Assembly: GCF_000018605.1 (NCBI RefSeq) | Contig: NC_010003.1 | Span: 1,154,501 to 1,218,500 of the forward strand | From: Petrotoga mobilis SJ95 | Lineage (GTDB): Bacteria; Thermotogota; Thermotogae; Petrotogales; Petrotogaceae | Reading direction: 5' to 3' | Length of the DNA stretch: 64,000 nt | In this document: positions 1-9,951 of the stretch, piece after piece | How the letters are laid out: each line of letters opens with the position of its first letter | Numbering within the stretch: position 1 is the stretch's first letter | Notes under the pieces: generated by a model | Told to the model about the DNA's origin: nothing | Database searches by the model: none | What the model saw: the letters and a program-made list of their open reading frames with translations, nothing else | Made by a program: the position numbers and the translations under genes

Positions 1-1
1 T

Positions 2-661
2 AATTTAGTTAACGTACTCAAAAAATACCATCCTTTATGGCTCAACACTCAGTTCAATCATCCAAAAGAAATAACCCCGGAATCTGCTGAAGCTTGCCGA
101 AAACTAGCCGATGCTGGGATCCCACTTGGAAACCAATCAGTACTGCTAAGGGGGGTGAACGACAGCAAATATATTATTATGGAATTAGTGCATGAATTGG
201 TGAAAATACGGGTGAGGCCATACTACTTATACCAATGTGATTTATCGCAAGGTATAGAACATTTCAGAACATCGGTATCAAAAGGTATAGAGATTATGGA
301 ATCCCTTATTGGCCATACATCCGGATTTGCCATACCTGAGTTCGTCGTAGATGCACCAGGGGGTGGGGGAAAGATTAGAATAATGCCAAACTATTTGATA
401 TCACAAAACAAGGATACTGTAATCTTAAGAAATTACGAAGGTGTGATATCAACCTACCACGAGCCCAAAGATACAACCACTGACGTTGATGATTCACTTT
501 ACAGAGAAAAATATGAGTGGTTTGGGGTGGCAAGACTATTCGATGATAAAGAAAAATTAAGCTTGGAACCTGATCTTTTAGAAAGACATGAAAGAGTAAA
601 AAAACGCAAGAAATATGAAGAACTAGGGGGTAAAAATGAAATACGAAGAGATAAAAATTAA
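2..661 (+). CDS. kamA: lysine 2,3-aminomutase, C-terminal part (cut by window edge)
   Basis: Radical-SAM, PLP-dependent enzyme that converts L-lysine to beta-lysine, the first step of lysine fermentation. The frame is open from base 2, so the N-terminal part with the CX3CX2C cluster motif lies outside the window. Visible are the family stretch [12 protein letters not shown], the PLP-lysine motif PGGGGK (bases about 356-373) and a charged C-terminus. The internal GTG at 155 is not a start: the reading frame upstream is clearly the same protein. The stop overlaps the next gene by 26 bp, so the two are translationally coupled. The kamB/C/D/E genes behind it fit the same pathway. The family identity is secure; glutamate 2,3-aminomutase is a less likely alternative. 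Confidence 0.93.
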   Translation, partial: NLVNVLKKYHPLWLNTQFNHPKEITPESAEACRKLADAGIPLGNQSVLLRGVNDSKYIIMELVHELVKIRVRPYYLYQCDLSQGIEHFRTSVSKGIEIMESLIGHTSGFAIPEFVVDAPGGGGKIRIMPNYLISQNKDTVILRNYEGVISTYHEPKDTTTDVDDSLYREKYEWFGVARLFDDKEKLSLEPDLLERHERVKKRKKYEELGGKNEIRRDKN

Positions 662-1043
662 TCAAGCTTATGAAACGGATAAAAAAATAACCGCCAACAT
701 GGTAGAATCTTTTGCAGAGATAACAGGCGATAAAAACCCTATTCATTTAGACGAAGAATTTGCATCTCACACCTTATTCAAAAAAAGAATAGTTCATGGA
801 ATGTTGAGCGTGAGTATAATATCGTCCATTCTTGGCATGGAGTTCCCAGGTCCAGGAACTATATATATGAAGCAAGAGGTAAAATTCTTAAAACCCATAT
901 ACATCGATGAAAAAATAACGGTTAAAATAACTGTGAAGGACAAAATAGAGGAAAAATTCAGATTAGTACTTGCAACACAAATAATAAAAGAGGATGGATC
1001 TTTGGGGATAGATGGTGAAGCTTTGGTATTATTCAAAAGCTGA
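636..1043 (+). CDS. MaoC-type (R)-enoyl-CoA hydratase-like protein
   Basis: Hot-dog-fold protein of 135 aa, the usual size for a single-domain MaoC hydratase. The hydratase-2 signature is complete: [15 protein letters not shown], with the catalytic Asp and His five residues apart, followed by KKRIVHGM. The family adds water to short trans-2-enoyl-CoA esters. Within a lysine-fermentation operon the likely substrate is crotonyl-CoA or a neighbouring C4 intermediate, which is inference. The start lies inside the kamA 3' end behind a GGGGG tract, so it is coupled to kamA. A 3-aminobutyryl-CoA ammonia-lyase role (Kal, also a small protein of this pathway) is a possible alternative that motifs alone cannot exclude. 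Confidence 0.82.
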   Translation: MKYEEIKINQAYETDKKITANMVESFAEITGDKNPIHLDEEFASHTLFKKRIVHGMLSVSIISSILGMEFPGPGTIYMKQEVKFLKPIYIDEKITVKITVKDKIEEKFRLVLATQIIKEDGSLGIDGEALVLFKS

Positions 1044-1066
1044 ATATTGTAAAGGGAGTTATAAAT

Positions 1067-2041
1067 TTGAAAAGTGTCTCTATTGTTGGTCTTGAAAAAA
1101 ATACCGGAAAAACAGAAACGATAAATTTTTTATTAAAAACCCTCAATAAAAGAGTTGGAATTACTTCTATCGGCTTAGATGGCGAACCAATAGATCAATT
1201 AACTTCTTTGCCAAAACCTCACATAGGAATTGTAAAAGGAACAATCTTTGCTACCGCTGAAAAATATTACAAACTAAAAAGATTTCATTCTGAAATCTTG
1301 TCCGTTGATGACGATTTAAGAACACCTTTAGGAAGAATAGTTGTATCCAAGGCACTTGAAAATGGCGAGGTAATATTGGCCGGCCCTCAAAAGATCAAAG
1401 ACATAAAAACTCTCATAGAAAAAATGTTAAAATTAGGAGCACAGATAGTCTTAATAGATGGCGCGTTATCGAGACTCACTCCCGCTTCACCAGTTATTAC
1501 TGATGCTATGATACTTGCAACAGGAGCAGCTGTAAGTCTAAACATAAATGAACTTGTTAAAAAAACCAAATTTGTTACAGATTTGATCCAATTAGAAAAA
1601 GAGAATAACAGCGAATTGGAAAATCTGACAGATGGAATATATGCAATAGATGAAAGAGCTATTAAATTATCCATAAGATCACTACTCTCTTTTGAAGAAT
1701 GTGACAAGCCAATTCTTGATTACGGGAAAAAGTTTTATATATGTGGTGCTTTGGGGGAAAGCTTTTTGAAGTATCTATCTAAGGAAAAAAATTTAAACGA
1801 AGTAGAATTAATAGTAAAAGATTTCACTAAAATATTTGTAAAACCAGAAACTTATTACACATTTATACAAAAAGGCGGAAAAATAAAGGTACTCCACAGT
1901 ACAAAATTATTGGCTATAACTATTAATCCTATCTCTCCATACGGATATACTATGGACTCAGATGAAATCATAAAGAGATTAAAAGAAGCAATAAACATAC
2001 CGATAATAAACGTGAGGGAAAGTCAATCATGGATGATTTAG
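1067..2041 (+). CDS. kamB: lysine 5,6-aminomutase reactivase, P-loop subunit
   Basis: 324 aa, TTG start 8-9 bases after AAAGGGAG. The N-terminus carries a Walker A sequence, GLEKNTGKT (residues 8-16), then a Gly/Ala-rich region ending LIDGALSR, resembling the second half of a P-loop NTPase. Genes of this type occupy the slot between kamA and kamD in lysine fermenters and are annotated as one half of the factor that reactivates B12-inactivated lysine 5,6-aminomutase. The 3' end overlaps kamC by 13 bp. The function is from established gene context, not from a diagnostic active site. Confidence 0.8.
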   Translation: MKSVSIVGLEKNTGKTETINFLLKTLNKRVGITSIGLDGEPIDQLTSLPKPHIGIVKGTIFATAEKYYKLKRFHSEILSVDDDLRTPLGRIVVSKALENGEVILAGPQKIKDIKTLIEKMLKLGAQIVLIDGALSRLTPASPVITDAMILATGAAVSLNINELVKKTKFVTDLIQLEKENNSELENLTDGIYAIDERAIKLSIRSLLSFEECDKPILDYGKKFYICGALGESFLKYLSKEKNLNEVELIVKDFTKIFVKPETYYTFIQKGGKIKVLHSTKLLAITINPISPYGYTMDSDEIIKRLKEAINIPIINVRESQSWMI

Positions 2042-3372
2042 AATATATACTTCAAAAGTTAGATGTTGTTACTCCCTTAGGAGTAAAAAAAATAAAAAAT
2101 TTAGAATTTTATACCAATACTATCCAAATAAAACAAGAACTGGATAAAATTGAGGAAGCTATATTAGCAATCAAAAGGGAAAAGAAATCACTAAGCAAAA
2201 TCAAATCCAACCTCAAATACATAAAAGACATTAACTACATTATAGGAAGACTAAAAAACTGCGAGGTTTTGGATGATATAGAACTATTTGAAATAAAATT
2301 TTTTTCTATATATTATGAAGAAATAAGGAAACTAGTCAATTTCTCTTTTTTAAAACTACCTTCTTTGGAAAAAGTGATAGCCATTCTGGATCCAGAAGGG
2401 AACAAACTTCCAACATTTTACATTTACAATTCATACTCTCGTGAACTTGCATCGATCAGAAGAAAGAGAAAAAACGCTCCTCAAGAAGAAAAAGACTTAT
2501 TATACCAAAAAGAAATGGAAATAGAAGAAAAAATAAGATATAACCTTTCTGTAAAATTGACAGAATATTCGTCAGAATTGGAACAGGCCTTAAAAGACCT
2601 AGAGGAATTAGATTTCATACTAGCTAAAGCAGAACTAGCAATGAACCTAAAGCTTTCAAAACCCGAACTTTCAAGCAATATAGAATATGAGGGATTATTC
2701 AATCCACTCATCAAAGAACAATTAGAAAAAACGAACCAAATATATCAACCGATAAACATAAAATTAGGTAAAGGAACAACGTTAATAACCGGGGCAAACA
2801 TGACAGGAAAAACAGTAATACTAAGATCTTTGGCATTATCCCAATATCTTTTTCAATATGGGTTCTACGTTCCCGCAAGGCATGCAAAAATCAAACCGGT
2901 TGATAAAATATTTTTGGTTTCAGGTGATTATCAATCGATCTTAAGTGGTTTATCTTCATACGCCGCCGAGATTTTAAAATTAAATGAAATATTAACGTAC
3001 ATTAAGCAAGATGATTCAGCATTGATATTACTTGATGAAATAGCAAGAAACACAAATCCTCATGAGGGTAGATTAATTGTGAAAGCTGTCATTAAAATTC
3101 TCAACAATTACCATTCTATATCGGTAGTTACAACCCATTTCAACAACGTTGCGGAAAAAAATATAAAAAAATTTAGAATTAAAGGAATTAAAAAATCTCT
3201 ACTTAAAATGTATATTTCTCCAACAGACATCACAGAATTAATGGATTACTCTTTAATAGAAGACAAGAAGGGAAAAGTCCCAGAAGAAGCATTAACAATT
3301 GCAAAAATGCTCAATATTGATAAAGAATTTATAAATACCATCGAAGAGTTGAAAAAGGAGGACCAATTGTGA
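2029..3372 (+). CDS. kamC: lysine 5,6-aminomutase reactivase, MutS-like ATPase
   Basis: 447 aa. The N-terminal two-thirds is helical and charged (residues 30-240). The C-terminal third is a MutS-family ABC-type ATPase: Walker A GANMTGKT at residues 255-262, Walker B LILLDEIA near residue 333, and the following TNPHEGR and VVTTHF segments. No mismatch-binding domain is present, so it is not a DNA-repair MutS. Its place between kamB and kamD matches the reactivase ATPase KamC, thought to exchange damaged cobalamin out of the mutase. It overlaps kamB by 13 bp and kamD by 4 bp. Confidence 0.82.
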   Translation: MDDLEYILQKLDVVTPLGVKKIKNLEFYTNTIQIKQELDKIEEAILAIKREKKSLSKIKSNLKYIKDINYIIGRLKNCEVLDDIELFEIKFFSIYYEEIRKLVNFSFLKLPSLEKVIAILDPEGNKLPTFYIYNSYSRELASIRRKRKNAPQEEKDLLYQKEMEIEEKIRYNLSVKLTEYSSELEQALKDLEELDFILAKAELAMNLKLSKPELSSNIEYEGLFNPLIKEQLEKTNQIYQPINIKLGKGTTLITGANMTGKTVILRSLALSQYLFQYGFYVPARHAKIKPVDKIFLVSGDYQSILSGLSSYAAEILKLNEILTYIKQDDSALILLDEIARNTNPHEGRLIVKAVIKILNNYHSISVVTTHFNNVAEKNIKKFRIKGIKKSLLKMYISPTDITELMDYSLIEDKKGKVPEEALTIAKMLNIDKEFINTIEELKKEDQL

Positions 3373-4925
3373 ACAAATTAAATTTGGATCAAAATAAAAT
3401 TGAACATGCCAGAAACTTAGCTAAAAATATCGCCTTGGATGTTCAAAAATATGTTGAGGAAAGATCCACTGTTTCAACCGAAAGAGCGATATGCAGATTA
3501 TTAGGTATAGATGGTGTAGATAAAAATGATGTACCCCTCCCCAACAGAGTTGTAGAACATATAAAAGAGATAGGTCTACTGAACGAAGGAGCTGCATACT
3601 TAATTGGTAACGCTTTAAAAGAAACGGGGTTAACCCCTCAAGAGATAGCAGAAAAAATATCGGTTGAAGAATTAGATTTATCAAAGATTAAAATAAACAC
3701 CGACATCAAAATTCAAAAAGCATTGGACCCCTATGTTGATTCAATGATTAATTTGATAGAAAACAACAAAAGAAAAAGAAAAACTTATTTAGAAAAATTA
3801 GGCGAAGGTCCTCAACCATACTTATACGTCATCGTAGCAACAGGTAATATATATGAAGACGTTGTTCAAGCTCAAGCTGCTGCAAGACAAGGAGCAGATA
3901 TAATTGCAGTAATCAGGTCCACAGGTCAAAGCCTTTTGGATTTCGTCCCATACGGTCCAACTACGGAAGGATTTGGAGGCACTTTTGCTACACAAGAAAA
4001 CTTTAAAATAATGCGGAAAGCTTTAGATGAAGTTGGGGAAGAGATAGGTAGATACATAAGACTTGTGAATTATGCATCAGGATTATGCATGCCTGAGATA
4101 GCAGCTATGGGGGCGATGGAACGATTAGATGTTATGTTAAATGACGCTTTATACGGTATCCTATTCAGAGACATCAACATGAAAAGAACGATAATAGACC
4201 AATACTTTTCAAGAGTTATTAACGGTTTTGCTGATATTATAATAAATACCGGAGAAGATAACTACTTAACAACTGCCGATGCATATGAAGAAGCTCACAC
4301 AGTCTTAACCTCTCAATTCATAAACGAACAGTTAGCATTAATTGCCGGCATACCTGAAGAGCAGATGGGATTAGGCCATGCTTTCGAAATGGATCCGGAT
4401 ATTACGAACGGCTTTTTATACGAGTTGGCCCAAGCTCAAATGGCAAGGGAAATATTTCCAAAATCTCCCTTAAAGTATATGCCGCCAACAAAACATATGA
4501 CAGGTAACATCTTCAAAGGGCATATACAAAACGCTATGTTCAACGTAGTTTCAATCATAACTGAACAAGGGATACAATTGTTAGGCATGCTCACAGAGGC
4601 TATTCATACACCTTTTATGTCTGATAGATATCTCTCAATAGAAAACGCAAAATACATATTCAACAATCTAAGAAATATTGCTGATGAAATCGAATTCAAA
4701 AAAGATGGCATCATTCACAAAAGAGCCCAGCAAGTACTAGACGAATCGATTGCACTATTGGAAAAAATGAATGAAGATGGACTGTTCGTTTCTCTTTCTA
4801 AGGGCACCTTTGCAAACATTAAAAGACCCATCGATGGCGGGAAAGGTTTGGAAGGTGTATTTGAAAAAGGGAAACATTACTTTAACCCTTTTATAACAAA
4901 AATGTTGGAGGGAAAACAAAGATGA
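3369..4925 (+). CDS. kamD: lysine 5,6-aminomutase alpha subunit
   Basis: 518 aa, the family length. With KamE it moves the terminal amino group of D-lysine or beta-lysine to the adjacent carbon, using PLP and adenosylcobalamin. The TIM-barrel alpha chain is recognised by long conserved blocks such as IAVIRSTGQSLLDFVPYGPT and GLGHAFEMDP. GTG start overlapping the kamC stop (GTGA), preceded by AAAGGAGG. It overlaps kamE by 4 bp (ATGA), the usual coupling for subunits made in equal amounts. No truncation or missing block was seen. Confidence 0.93.
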   Translation: MNKLNLDQNKIEHARNLAKNIALDVQKYVEERSTVSTERAICRLLGIDGVDKNDVPLPNRVVEHIKEIGLLNEGAAYLIGNALKETGLTPQEIAEKISVEELDLSKIKINTDIKIQKALDPYVDSMINLIENNKRKRKTYLEKLGEGPQPYLYVIVATGNIYEDVVQAQAAARQGADIIAVIRSTGQSLLDFVPYGPTTEGFGGTFATQENFKIMRKALDEVGEEIGRYIRLVNYASGLCMPEIAAMGAMERLDVMLNDALYGILFRDINMKRTIIDQYFSRVINGFADIIINTGEDNYLTTADAYEEAHTVLTSQFINEQLALIAGIPEEQMGLGHAFEMDPDITNGFLYELAQAQMAREIFPKSPLKYMPPTKHMTGNIFKGHIQNAMFNVVSIITEQGIQLLGMLTEAIHTPFMSDRYLSIENAKYIFNNLRNIADEIEFKKDGIIHKRAQQVLDESIALLEKMNEDGLFVSLSKGTFANIKRPIDGGKGLEGVFEKGKHYFNPFITKMLEGKQR

Positions 4926-5719
4926 GCGGAGGATCATACTCAACAGAAAAAAAAGGTTTCGATGAAACTCTAAACCTAAAAGCCATAAAACCGTATGGAG
5001 ACGCAATGAACGATGGAAAAATGCAATTAAGCTTCACATTACCTGTTCCTGATGGAGAAGAGGCGATAGAATCTGCGAAACAATTACTGATGAAAATGGG
5101 TTTAGAAGAACCTATGGTTGTTTATCACAAGGAGTTGACCAAGGGTTTCACTTTTTTCATCTGCTATGGAAGTTGCACACATACTCTTGATTATACTGCA
5201 ATTCAAGTTCCTCACATAAAAACTAAAACAATGTCAATGGAAGAAATAGACGAATACATTAGAAAGTATATAGGTAGGAAAATAAAGGTAATAGGGGCTT
5301 CAACTGGAACAGATGCGCATACTGTGGGTATCGATGCAATAATGAACCGTAAAGGATACGCTGGACATTATGGTTTGGAAAGATACGAAATGTTTGAAAC
5401 CCTGAACATGGGAAGTCAAGTTTTGAATGAGGTTTTCGTTGCCAAAGCATTAGAATTTGAAGCCGACGCCTTACTCGTCTCTCAAACTGTCACTCAAAAA
5501 AATATACATGTAAAAAACCTCACAGAATTAGTAGAATTATTGGAAGCCGAAGGAATCAGACACAAAGTAATTCTTATCGTAGGAGGTCCCCGAATAACTC
5601 ATCAATTAGCCAAAGAAATAGGTTTTGATGCAGGATTTGGACCAAACACATATCCCGAAGACGTTGCATCTTACATAGCACAAGAATTATTTCAGAGATT
5701 ACAGGAAAACAAACAATAA
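4922..5719 (+). CDS. kamE: lysine 5,6-aminomutase beta subunit (cobalamin-binding)
   Basis: 265 aa. It contains the base-off cobalamin motif DAHTVG with the axial His at residue 133, the downstream LLVSQTV strand and a C-terminal GGPRIT segment of the Rossmann-like B12 domain. Lys144 in NRKGYAG sits exactly where the clostridial enzyme's PLP lysine is placed. Residues 30-100 form the N-terminal dimerisation domain. Last gene of the kam operon; no clear hairpin follows, only AT-rich sequence up to the htpG promoter region. Confidence 0.94.
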   Translation: MSGGSYSTEKKGFDETLNLKAIKPYGDAMNDGKMQLSFTLPVPDGEEAIESAKQLLMKMGLEEPMVVYHKELTKGFTFFICYGSCTHTLDYTAIQVPHIKTKTMSMEEIDEYIRKYIGRKIKVIGASTGTDAHTVGIDAIMNRKGYAGHYGLERYEMFETLNMGSQVLNEVFVAKALEFEADALLVSQTVTQKNIHVKNLTELVELLEAEGIRHKVILIVGGPRITHQLAKEIGFDAGFGPNTYPEDVASYIAQELFQRLQENKQ

Positions 5720-5769
5720 CTTAATAAAAATAATAAAAATAGAGAAAATTAACCTTCAAAAAGATTCGA

Positions 5770-5775
5770 TATAAT
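5770..5775 (+). promoter_or_regulatory. probable -10 element upstream of htpG
   Basis: A consensus TATAAT lies 60 bases upstream of the htpG start. The -35 is poor (TTAACC at a 15-base spacing). No CIRCE inverted repeat is visible in the 115-bp gap. Confidence 0.45.
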
Positions 5776-5834
5776 TATATATTAGTTAGAGCTTCTTAAG
5801 GCAAGTAATTCTAAAAAGCAGGAGGGAAAAATAA

Positions 5835-7706
5835 ATGCCGGAAGTAAAAGAATTTCAAGCAGAAACAAAACAATTGCTCAACTTGATAATAAACTCCATT
5901 TACACACACAAAGATATATTTTTAAGAGAGCTGATTTCTAACGCCTCAGACGCGCTTGATAAAATCAGATTCTTATCTTTGAAAGACCCTAGCATTTTAC
6001 AAAATGATACCGAACTGCAAATTAGAATCGATATAGACAAAGACAACAACACTTTGATAGTTGAAGATAACGGTATCGGAATGTCTTATGAAGAGGTAAT
6101 CGAAAACTTAGGAACTATTGCAAAATCAGGCACCAAAAACTTTCTGAACCAACTAAAACAGGCTCAATCTGAAAACACTGTAATAAGCCTAATAGGTCAA
6201 TTCGGTGTTGGATTTTATTCCGCATTCATGGTGGCTAAAAAAGTTATTGTAGAAACAAAAAAGTGGGATCAAGATAAAGGTGTAAGATGGGAATCCGATG
6301 GAACAGGAACTTATTCAGTTGAAGAATGTGAAAAAGCCAATAGAGGAACTAAGATTACCTTAATATTGAAAGACGATTTAGATGAGGATGAAAATTATTT
6401 GGACCAATATAAAATTCAAGAATTAGTCAAAAAACACTCCAACTATATAAAATATCCCATAAAAATGAAATGGGAAGAAGAAGTGGAAGCAGGTAAACAG
6501 AAGATAACCGTTAAAATACTTAATTCGATGGTTCCCTTATGGAACAAAAACAAAGAAGAAATAACTCAAAACGAATACAACGAGTTCTACAAAGAACATT
6601 TTTACGATTGGAACGATCCTTTCGATGTTATTCATTTCAAAGCTGAAGGAACTACGGTTGAATTCACCGCATTGCTTTATATTCCTTCTAAGTTGCCGTT
6701 TACCTTTTTCAGCAAAGATTACAAAAGAGGGTTGAACCTCTATTCAAAGAACGTTTTTATAATGGAAAACTGTGAAGAAGTTCTCCCCGATTATTTGGGT
6801 TTTGTTAAAGGATTGGTGGACTCTCCCGACTTCTCTTTGAATATCTCAAGAGAAATACTCCAGAAAAACAAGCAACTTAAAGTAATAAGAAAAAATATTG
6901 AAAGAAAGATATTAGACGCTTTAAAATCAAAACTTGAAAACGAAAGAGAAAAGTACGTGGAATTTTGGAAAGAATTTGGAAAGGTTATAAAGGCAGGATT
7001 ATATCAGAATATACAAGAAAAAGAAAAAGTTCAAGATCTGCTTTTATTCGAAAGTTCCACGTCTGATAAAAATATGGTAACCCTTAAAGAATATATTTCA
7101 AAAATGAAAGAAGATCAAGGTAATTACATATATTACGCAGTGGGGGAAAGCAAAGATATTATTGAAAACCTACCTCAAATGGAATCCTTCAAAGAAAAAG
7201 GTTATGAGGTGTTGTATTTAACAGATGAAATAGACGAATTCCTCATCAAATTGATGCACGACTACGAAGGAAAAGAATTCAAATCGATCAGCAGTTCAAA
7301 TGTAAAAATAGATGAGAAATTTAAAGAAAAAGAAGAAGAAAACAAAGACTTGCTCCAAAAAATAAAAGAATACCTTAAAGACAAAGTGAAAGATGTTAGA
7401 TTAACAGATAAATTGAAGGAATCCCCCGCATGTATAGTAAGCGCCAATGAAGCAATATCCTTAAACATGGAAAAGACCTTAAAAAATCTAGAGCAACTAC
7501 CCTTTGAAGCTGAAAAGATCTTAGAGCTAAATCCTGATCATCAAGTATTTAAAATATTAACAGATATATACCACAAAGATCCTAACTCAGAAGAAATTAA
7601 AGATTACGCTGAATTACTTTACAACCAATCTTTGTTACTTGAAGGATTAGAAATCGAAGATAAAGCTACATTTGCAAAACTCATAACAAAGCTAATGATA
7701 AAATAA
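5835..7706 (+). CDS. htpG: Hsp90-family chaperone HtpG
   Basis: 623 aa, full length. GHKL ATPase domain at the N-terminus with ELISNASDALDKIR (Asn that binds Mg-ATP), DNGIGM and GQFGVGFYSAF; the middle domain has the catalytic-arginine region around NISREILQ; the C-terminal dimerisation domain follows. Cytoplasmic chaperone that remodels client proteins. Strong SD (AGGAGGG) ten bases before the ATG. Monocistronic: its own -10 upstream and a good hairpin terminator directly after the stop. Confidence 0.97.
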   Translation: MPEVKEFQAETKQLLNLIINSIYTHKDIFLRELISNASDALDKIRFLSLKDPSILQNDTELQIRIDIDKDNNTLIVEDNGIGMSYEEVIENLGTIAKSGTKNFLNQLKQAQSENTVISLIGQFGVGFYSAFMVAKKVIVETKKWDQDKGVRWESDGTGTYSVEECEKANRGTKITLILKDDLDEDENYLDQYKIQELVKKHSNYIKYPIKMKWEEEVEAGKQKITVKILNSMVPLWNKNKEEITQNEYNEFYKEHFYDWNDPFDVIHFKAEGTTVEFTALLYIPSKLPFTFFSKDYKRGLNLYSKNVFIMENCEEVLPDYLGFVKGLVDSPDFSLNISREILQKNKQLKVIRKNIERKILDALKSKLENEREKYVEFWKEFGKVIKAGLYQNIQEKEKVQDLLLFESSTSDKNMVTLKEYISKMKEDQGNYIYYAVGESKDIIENLPQMESFKEKGYEVLYLTDEIDEFLIKLMHDYEGKEFKSISSSNVKIDEKFKEKEEENKDLLQKIKEYLKDKVKDVRLTDKLKESPACIVSANEAISLNMEKTLKNLEQLPFEAEKILELNPDHQVFKILTDIYHKDPNSEEIKDYAELLYNQSLLLEGLEIEDKATFAKLITKLMIK

Positions 7707-7716
7707 AAAATTAAAG

Positions 7717-7737
7717 ACGCCCCAAATGGGCGTTTTT
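7717..7737 (+). terminator. rho-independent terminator after htpG
   Basis: Stem ACGCCC/GGGCGT (7717-7722 with 7728-7733), 5-base loop, followed by a T tract. Confidence 0.88.
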
Positions 7738-7793
7738 CATTTTCAAAAGGGTTACAGGGTGAAAGACTATTAAACAGAGTTTCTGAGTTTTTA

Positions 7794-7802
7794 TGGTATA
7801 AT
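7794..7802 (+). promoter_or_regulatory. extended -10 promoter element of the secretin gene
   Basis: TGGTATAAT matches the extended -10 (TGnTATAAT) and lies 34 bases before the ATG. No convincing -35 upstream. Confidence 0.55.
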
Positions 7803-7835
7803 TGAAGTAATAAGGGAATATTTTGAGGGGGTCTC

Positions 7836-9920
7836 ATGCCGAAACCGAAGGAAGCTCTTTTCTTTATTTTTTTACTATTACCTTCATTTTTCTTTGGTTT
7901 TTTCATAGATTATGATTCATCCATTAACGCCAATATTGTATTTTTTGAAACGCAAAGTAAGTTTGAAATTTATTCAAACGATTCAAAGACCATTTACAAA
8001 CTTTTTTACGAAGGGGAAATCTTTGAGCAAGCTAATTACAAAATTAGTAAAGGACCTGTAAAAGAAGTCTCTTCGTTAAAAAATGTAATTACGATCAAAT
8101 TTCTTTATCCAATGAACAATTTAGAAATAAAGGACGATAGGATAATTTTTTATGGATATGAACCATACACTTTTCAAAAGATAAACTTTGAAAAAATAAA
8201 GTTAGATGATGCTATAGACTTGTTGTTTACTTACATTGGCTGGAATTGGATAAAAACGGAAGAATTGCCCGACACTTTTTTCGCTATAAATTCAAATGAA
8301 ATACACATAGAACATTTTTTAAGAATGCTGAATGAAGTTTACTCTTTAAACACAATCTTTTACGATGAAGATACCGTATTGGTAGGTAAACAAGCCTCTG
8401 CCTTTGAAAATAATCTGCCTTTATTCATTGAAAATGAAAATATCTCTGAAGAAAGTTCCTCAACCAATTTTATGCTAGCCTCTTCAAAAGAAGATTCTTT
8501 AGATAGAAACCAAGAATATTTGCTTTTCTTTGAATCAAAGTATGACCTAACCCGTTTAGAAAAAATCTTTGATTGTAAAGTAGCCTTTTTTGAGGATAAT
8601 TACTACGCAATCCTTGCCAGAGAAGGCGAAAAAGACCAAATTAACGAACTGATAAATTATTTGAACGAAATTCCAGAAACAAAAGATGTTTTACCTATAA
8701 CACCACAAGAAATTAGCGAACCATCCACTCCTATTGAAAAGAAAGAAAATTACGAAGATGAAAGTTATGTTGTTTTAACCTCCGTCTACGACATGACATT
8801 TTTAGAAGAGATTCTACCTGTAAAGACTTACAAGTTAGACGAACAACATTTCTTTTTAATGGGAAGTAGTGAATCTATAAAAATAGCCCAAAAAATAAAT
8901 GAACTTGTTCAACCCCAAATTATACCTGAAATGTTTAAACCTATAATTAACAAAGAACTCGTTACCATTCCTTTTGAAAAGAGTACAATTTTTGAGAAAC
9001 TTTTAATCCAGGAGAATATCGAATTTTCAAATATTACAGAGCAGGAAGATTATGTTCTATATATGTTGGAATACGAAGAATCCAAAACAAGCTTTTTGAA
9101 AAATATTCTGGATTCATTTCCTTATGAAGAGGGCAGTGTTGAAATTTCGTTAAAAGAGTTAATTTCCTTGGTAGCAAAAGCACAATCTATAAACGTTATA
9201 TCAGATTTTGAAAACGATAAAAAGGTAACCATCAATGACTTTAATTTAGATATGTCATCGTTACAGCCTTATTTGGTATCCCAAGACATTTGGTATGAGA
9301 ATATCGGGCATAATACCCTTAGATTTTATGAACAGAAAAAACTATTAAAATACGAGATTTTCGTTTTCTCTGGACAAAATGTGGATAGATTCTCTGTGGA
9401 AGAGCTCTACTTATTAACTTTACAATTTGATGGTATAATAAATGGTAGCAAAGATAAGGCTTCGTTAATATCAAAACCAGTAATATACGTTAATGAAGGT
9501 GGGCGAGCATCAATAAAATCCGTCTTGTCGGTTCCCGTATTCGATGAGGAAGGTAAGATAGTATCAAAAATAGAATCAGGTTTTATAATGGAAGTAAGTG
9601 GTGAATATGACAATATTACAAAAATGGTCAACACTGAATTAGATATAAGCATAAGCGAATTGAAAAACGAAGATAAAAACATAGTTGATGAAAGAAATAT
9701 GAACAGTAAATTTATCATCCCCAACGGTGGTTTTATAAAATTAGGTGGGCTTAATTTTACCAGCATAGTTGAAAATGAAACCGGCATCCCTATTTTTAAA
9801 GAAATACCCGTAATAGGACAATTGTTCACTTCTTATGAAAAAACAGAAAATGTATACGATTTAGTTATACTCATACATGTTGAAGTATCAAATAAACCCG
9901 AAATTGAGAATTATTTCTGA
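7836..9920 (+). CDS. secretin-family outer-membrane protein (type II secretion / type IV pilus)
   Basis: 694 aa. A hydrophobic N-terminus (FFIFLLLPSFFFGFF) serves as signal sequence. The middle has at least two short repeats resembling secretin N-domains (around residues 220-275 and 305-360). The C-terminal 200 residues are a secretin pore module: the KASLISKPVIYVNEGG strand, a beta-rich hairpin region, the typical IPNGGFIKLGGL gate strand and IPVIGQLF. It would form the outer-membrane ring for pilus or protein export in a diderm cell. No pil/gsp partner genes are adjacent. The SD GAGGGGG precedes the ATG. A PilQ or GspD assignment cannot be separated here. Confidence 0.85.
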   Translation: MPKPKEALFFIFLLLPSFFFGFFIDYDSSINANIVFFETQSKFEIYSNDSKTIYKLFYEGEIFEQANYKISKGPVKEVSSLKNVITIKFLYPMNNLEIKDDRIIFYGYEPYTFQKINFEKIKLDDAIDLLFTYIGWNWIKTEELPDTFFAINSNEIHIEHFLRMLNEVYSLNTIFYDEDTVLVGKQASAFENNLPLFIENENISEESSSTNFMLASSKEDSLDRNQEYLLFFESKYDLTRLEKIFDCKVAFFEDNYYAILAREGEKDQINELINYLNEIPETKDVLPITPQEISEPSTPIEKKENYEDESYVVLTSVYDMTFLEEILPVKTYKLDEQHFFLMGSSESIKIAQKINELVQPQIIPEMFKPIINKELVTIPFEKSTIFEKLLIQENIEFSNITEQEDYVLYMLEYEESKTSFLKNILDSFPYEEGSVEISLKELISLVAKAQSINVISDFENDKKVTINDFNLDMSSLQPYLVSQDIWYENIGHNTLRFYEQKKLLKYEIFVFSGQNVDRFSVEELYLLTLQFDGIINGSKDKASLISKPVIYVNEGGRASIKSVLSVPVFDEEGKIVSKIESGFIMEVSGEYDNITKMVNTELDISISELKNEDKNIVDERNMNSKFIIPNGGFIKLGGLNFTSIVENETGIPIFKEIPVIGQLFTSYEKTENVYDLVILIHVEVSNKPEIENYF

Positions 9921-9951
9921 AACATCAGTCTCTCAGGAGGCGATTCGAAAT

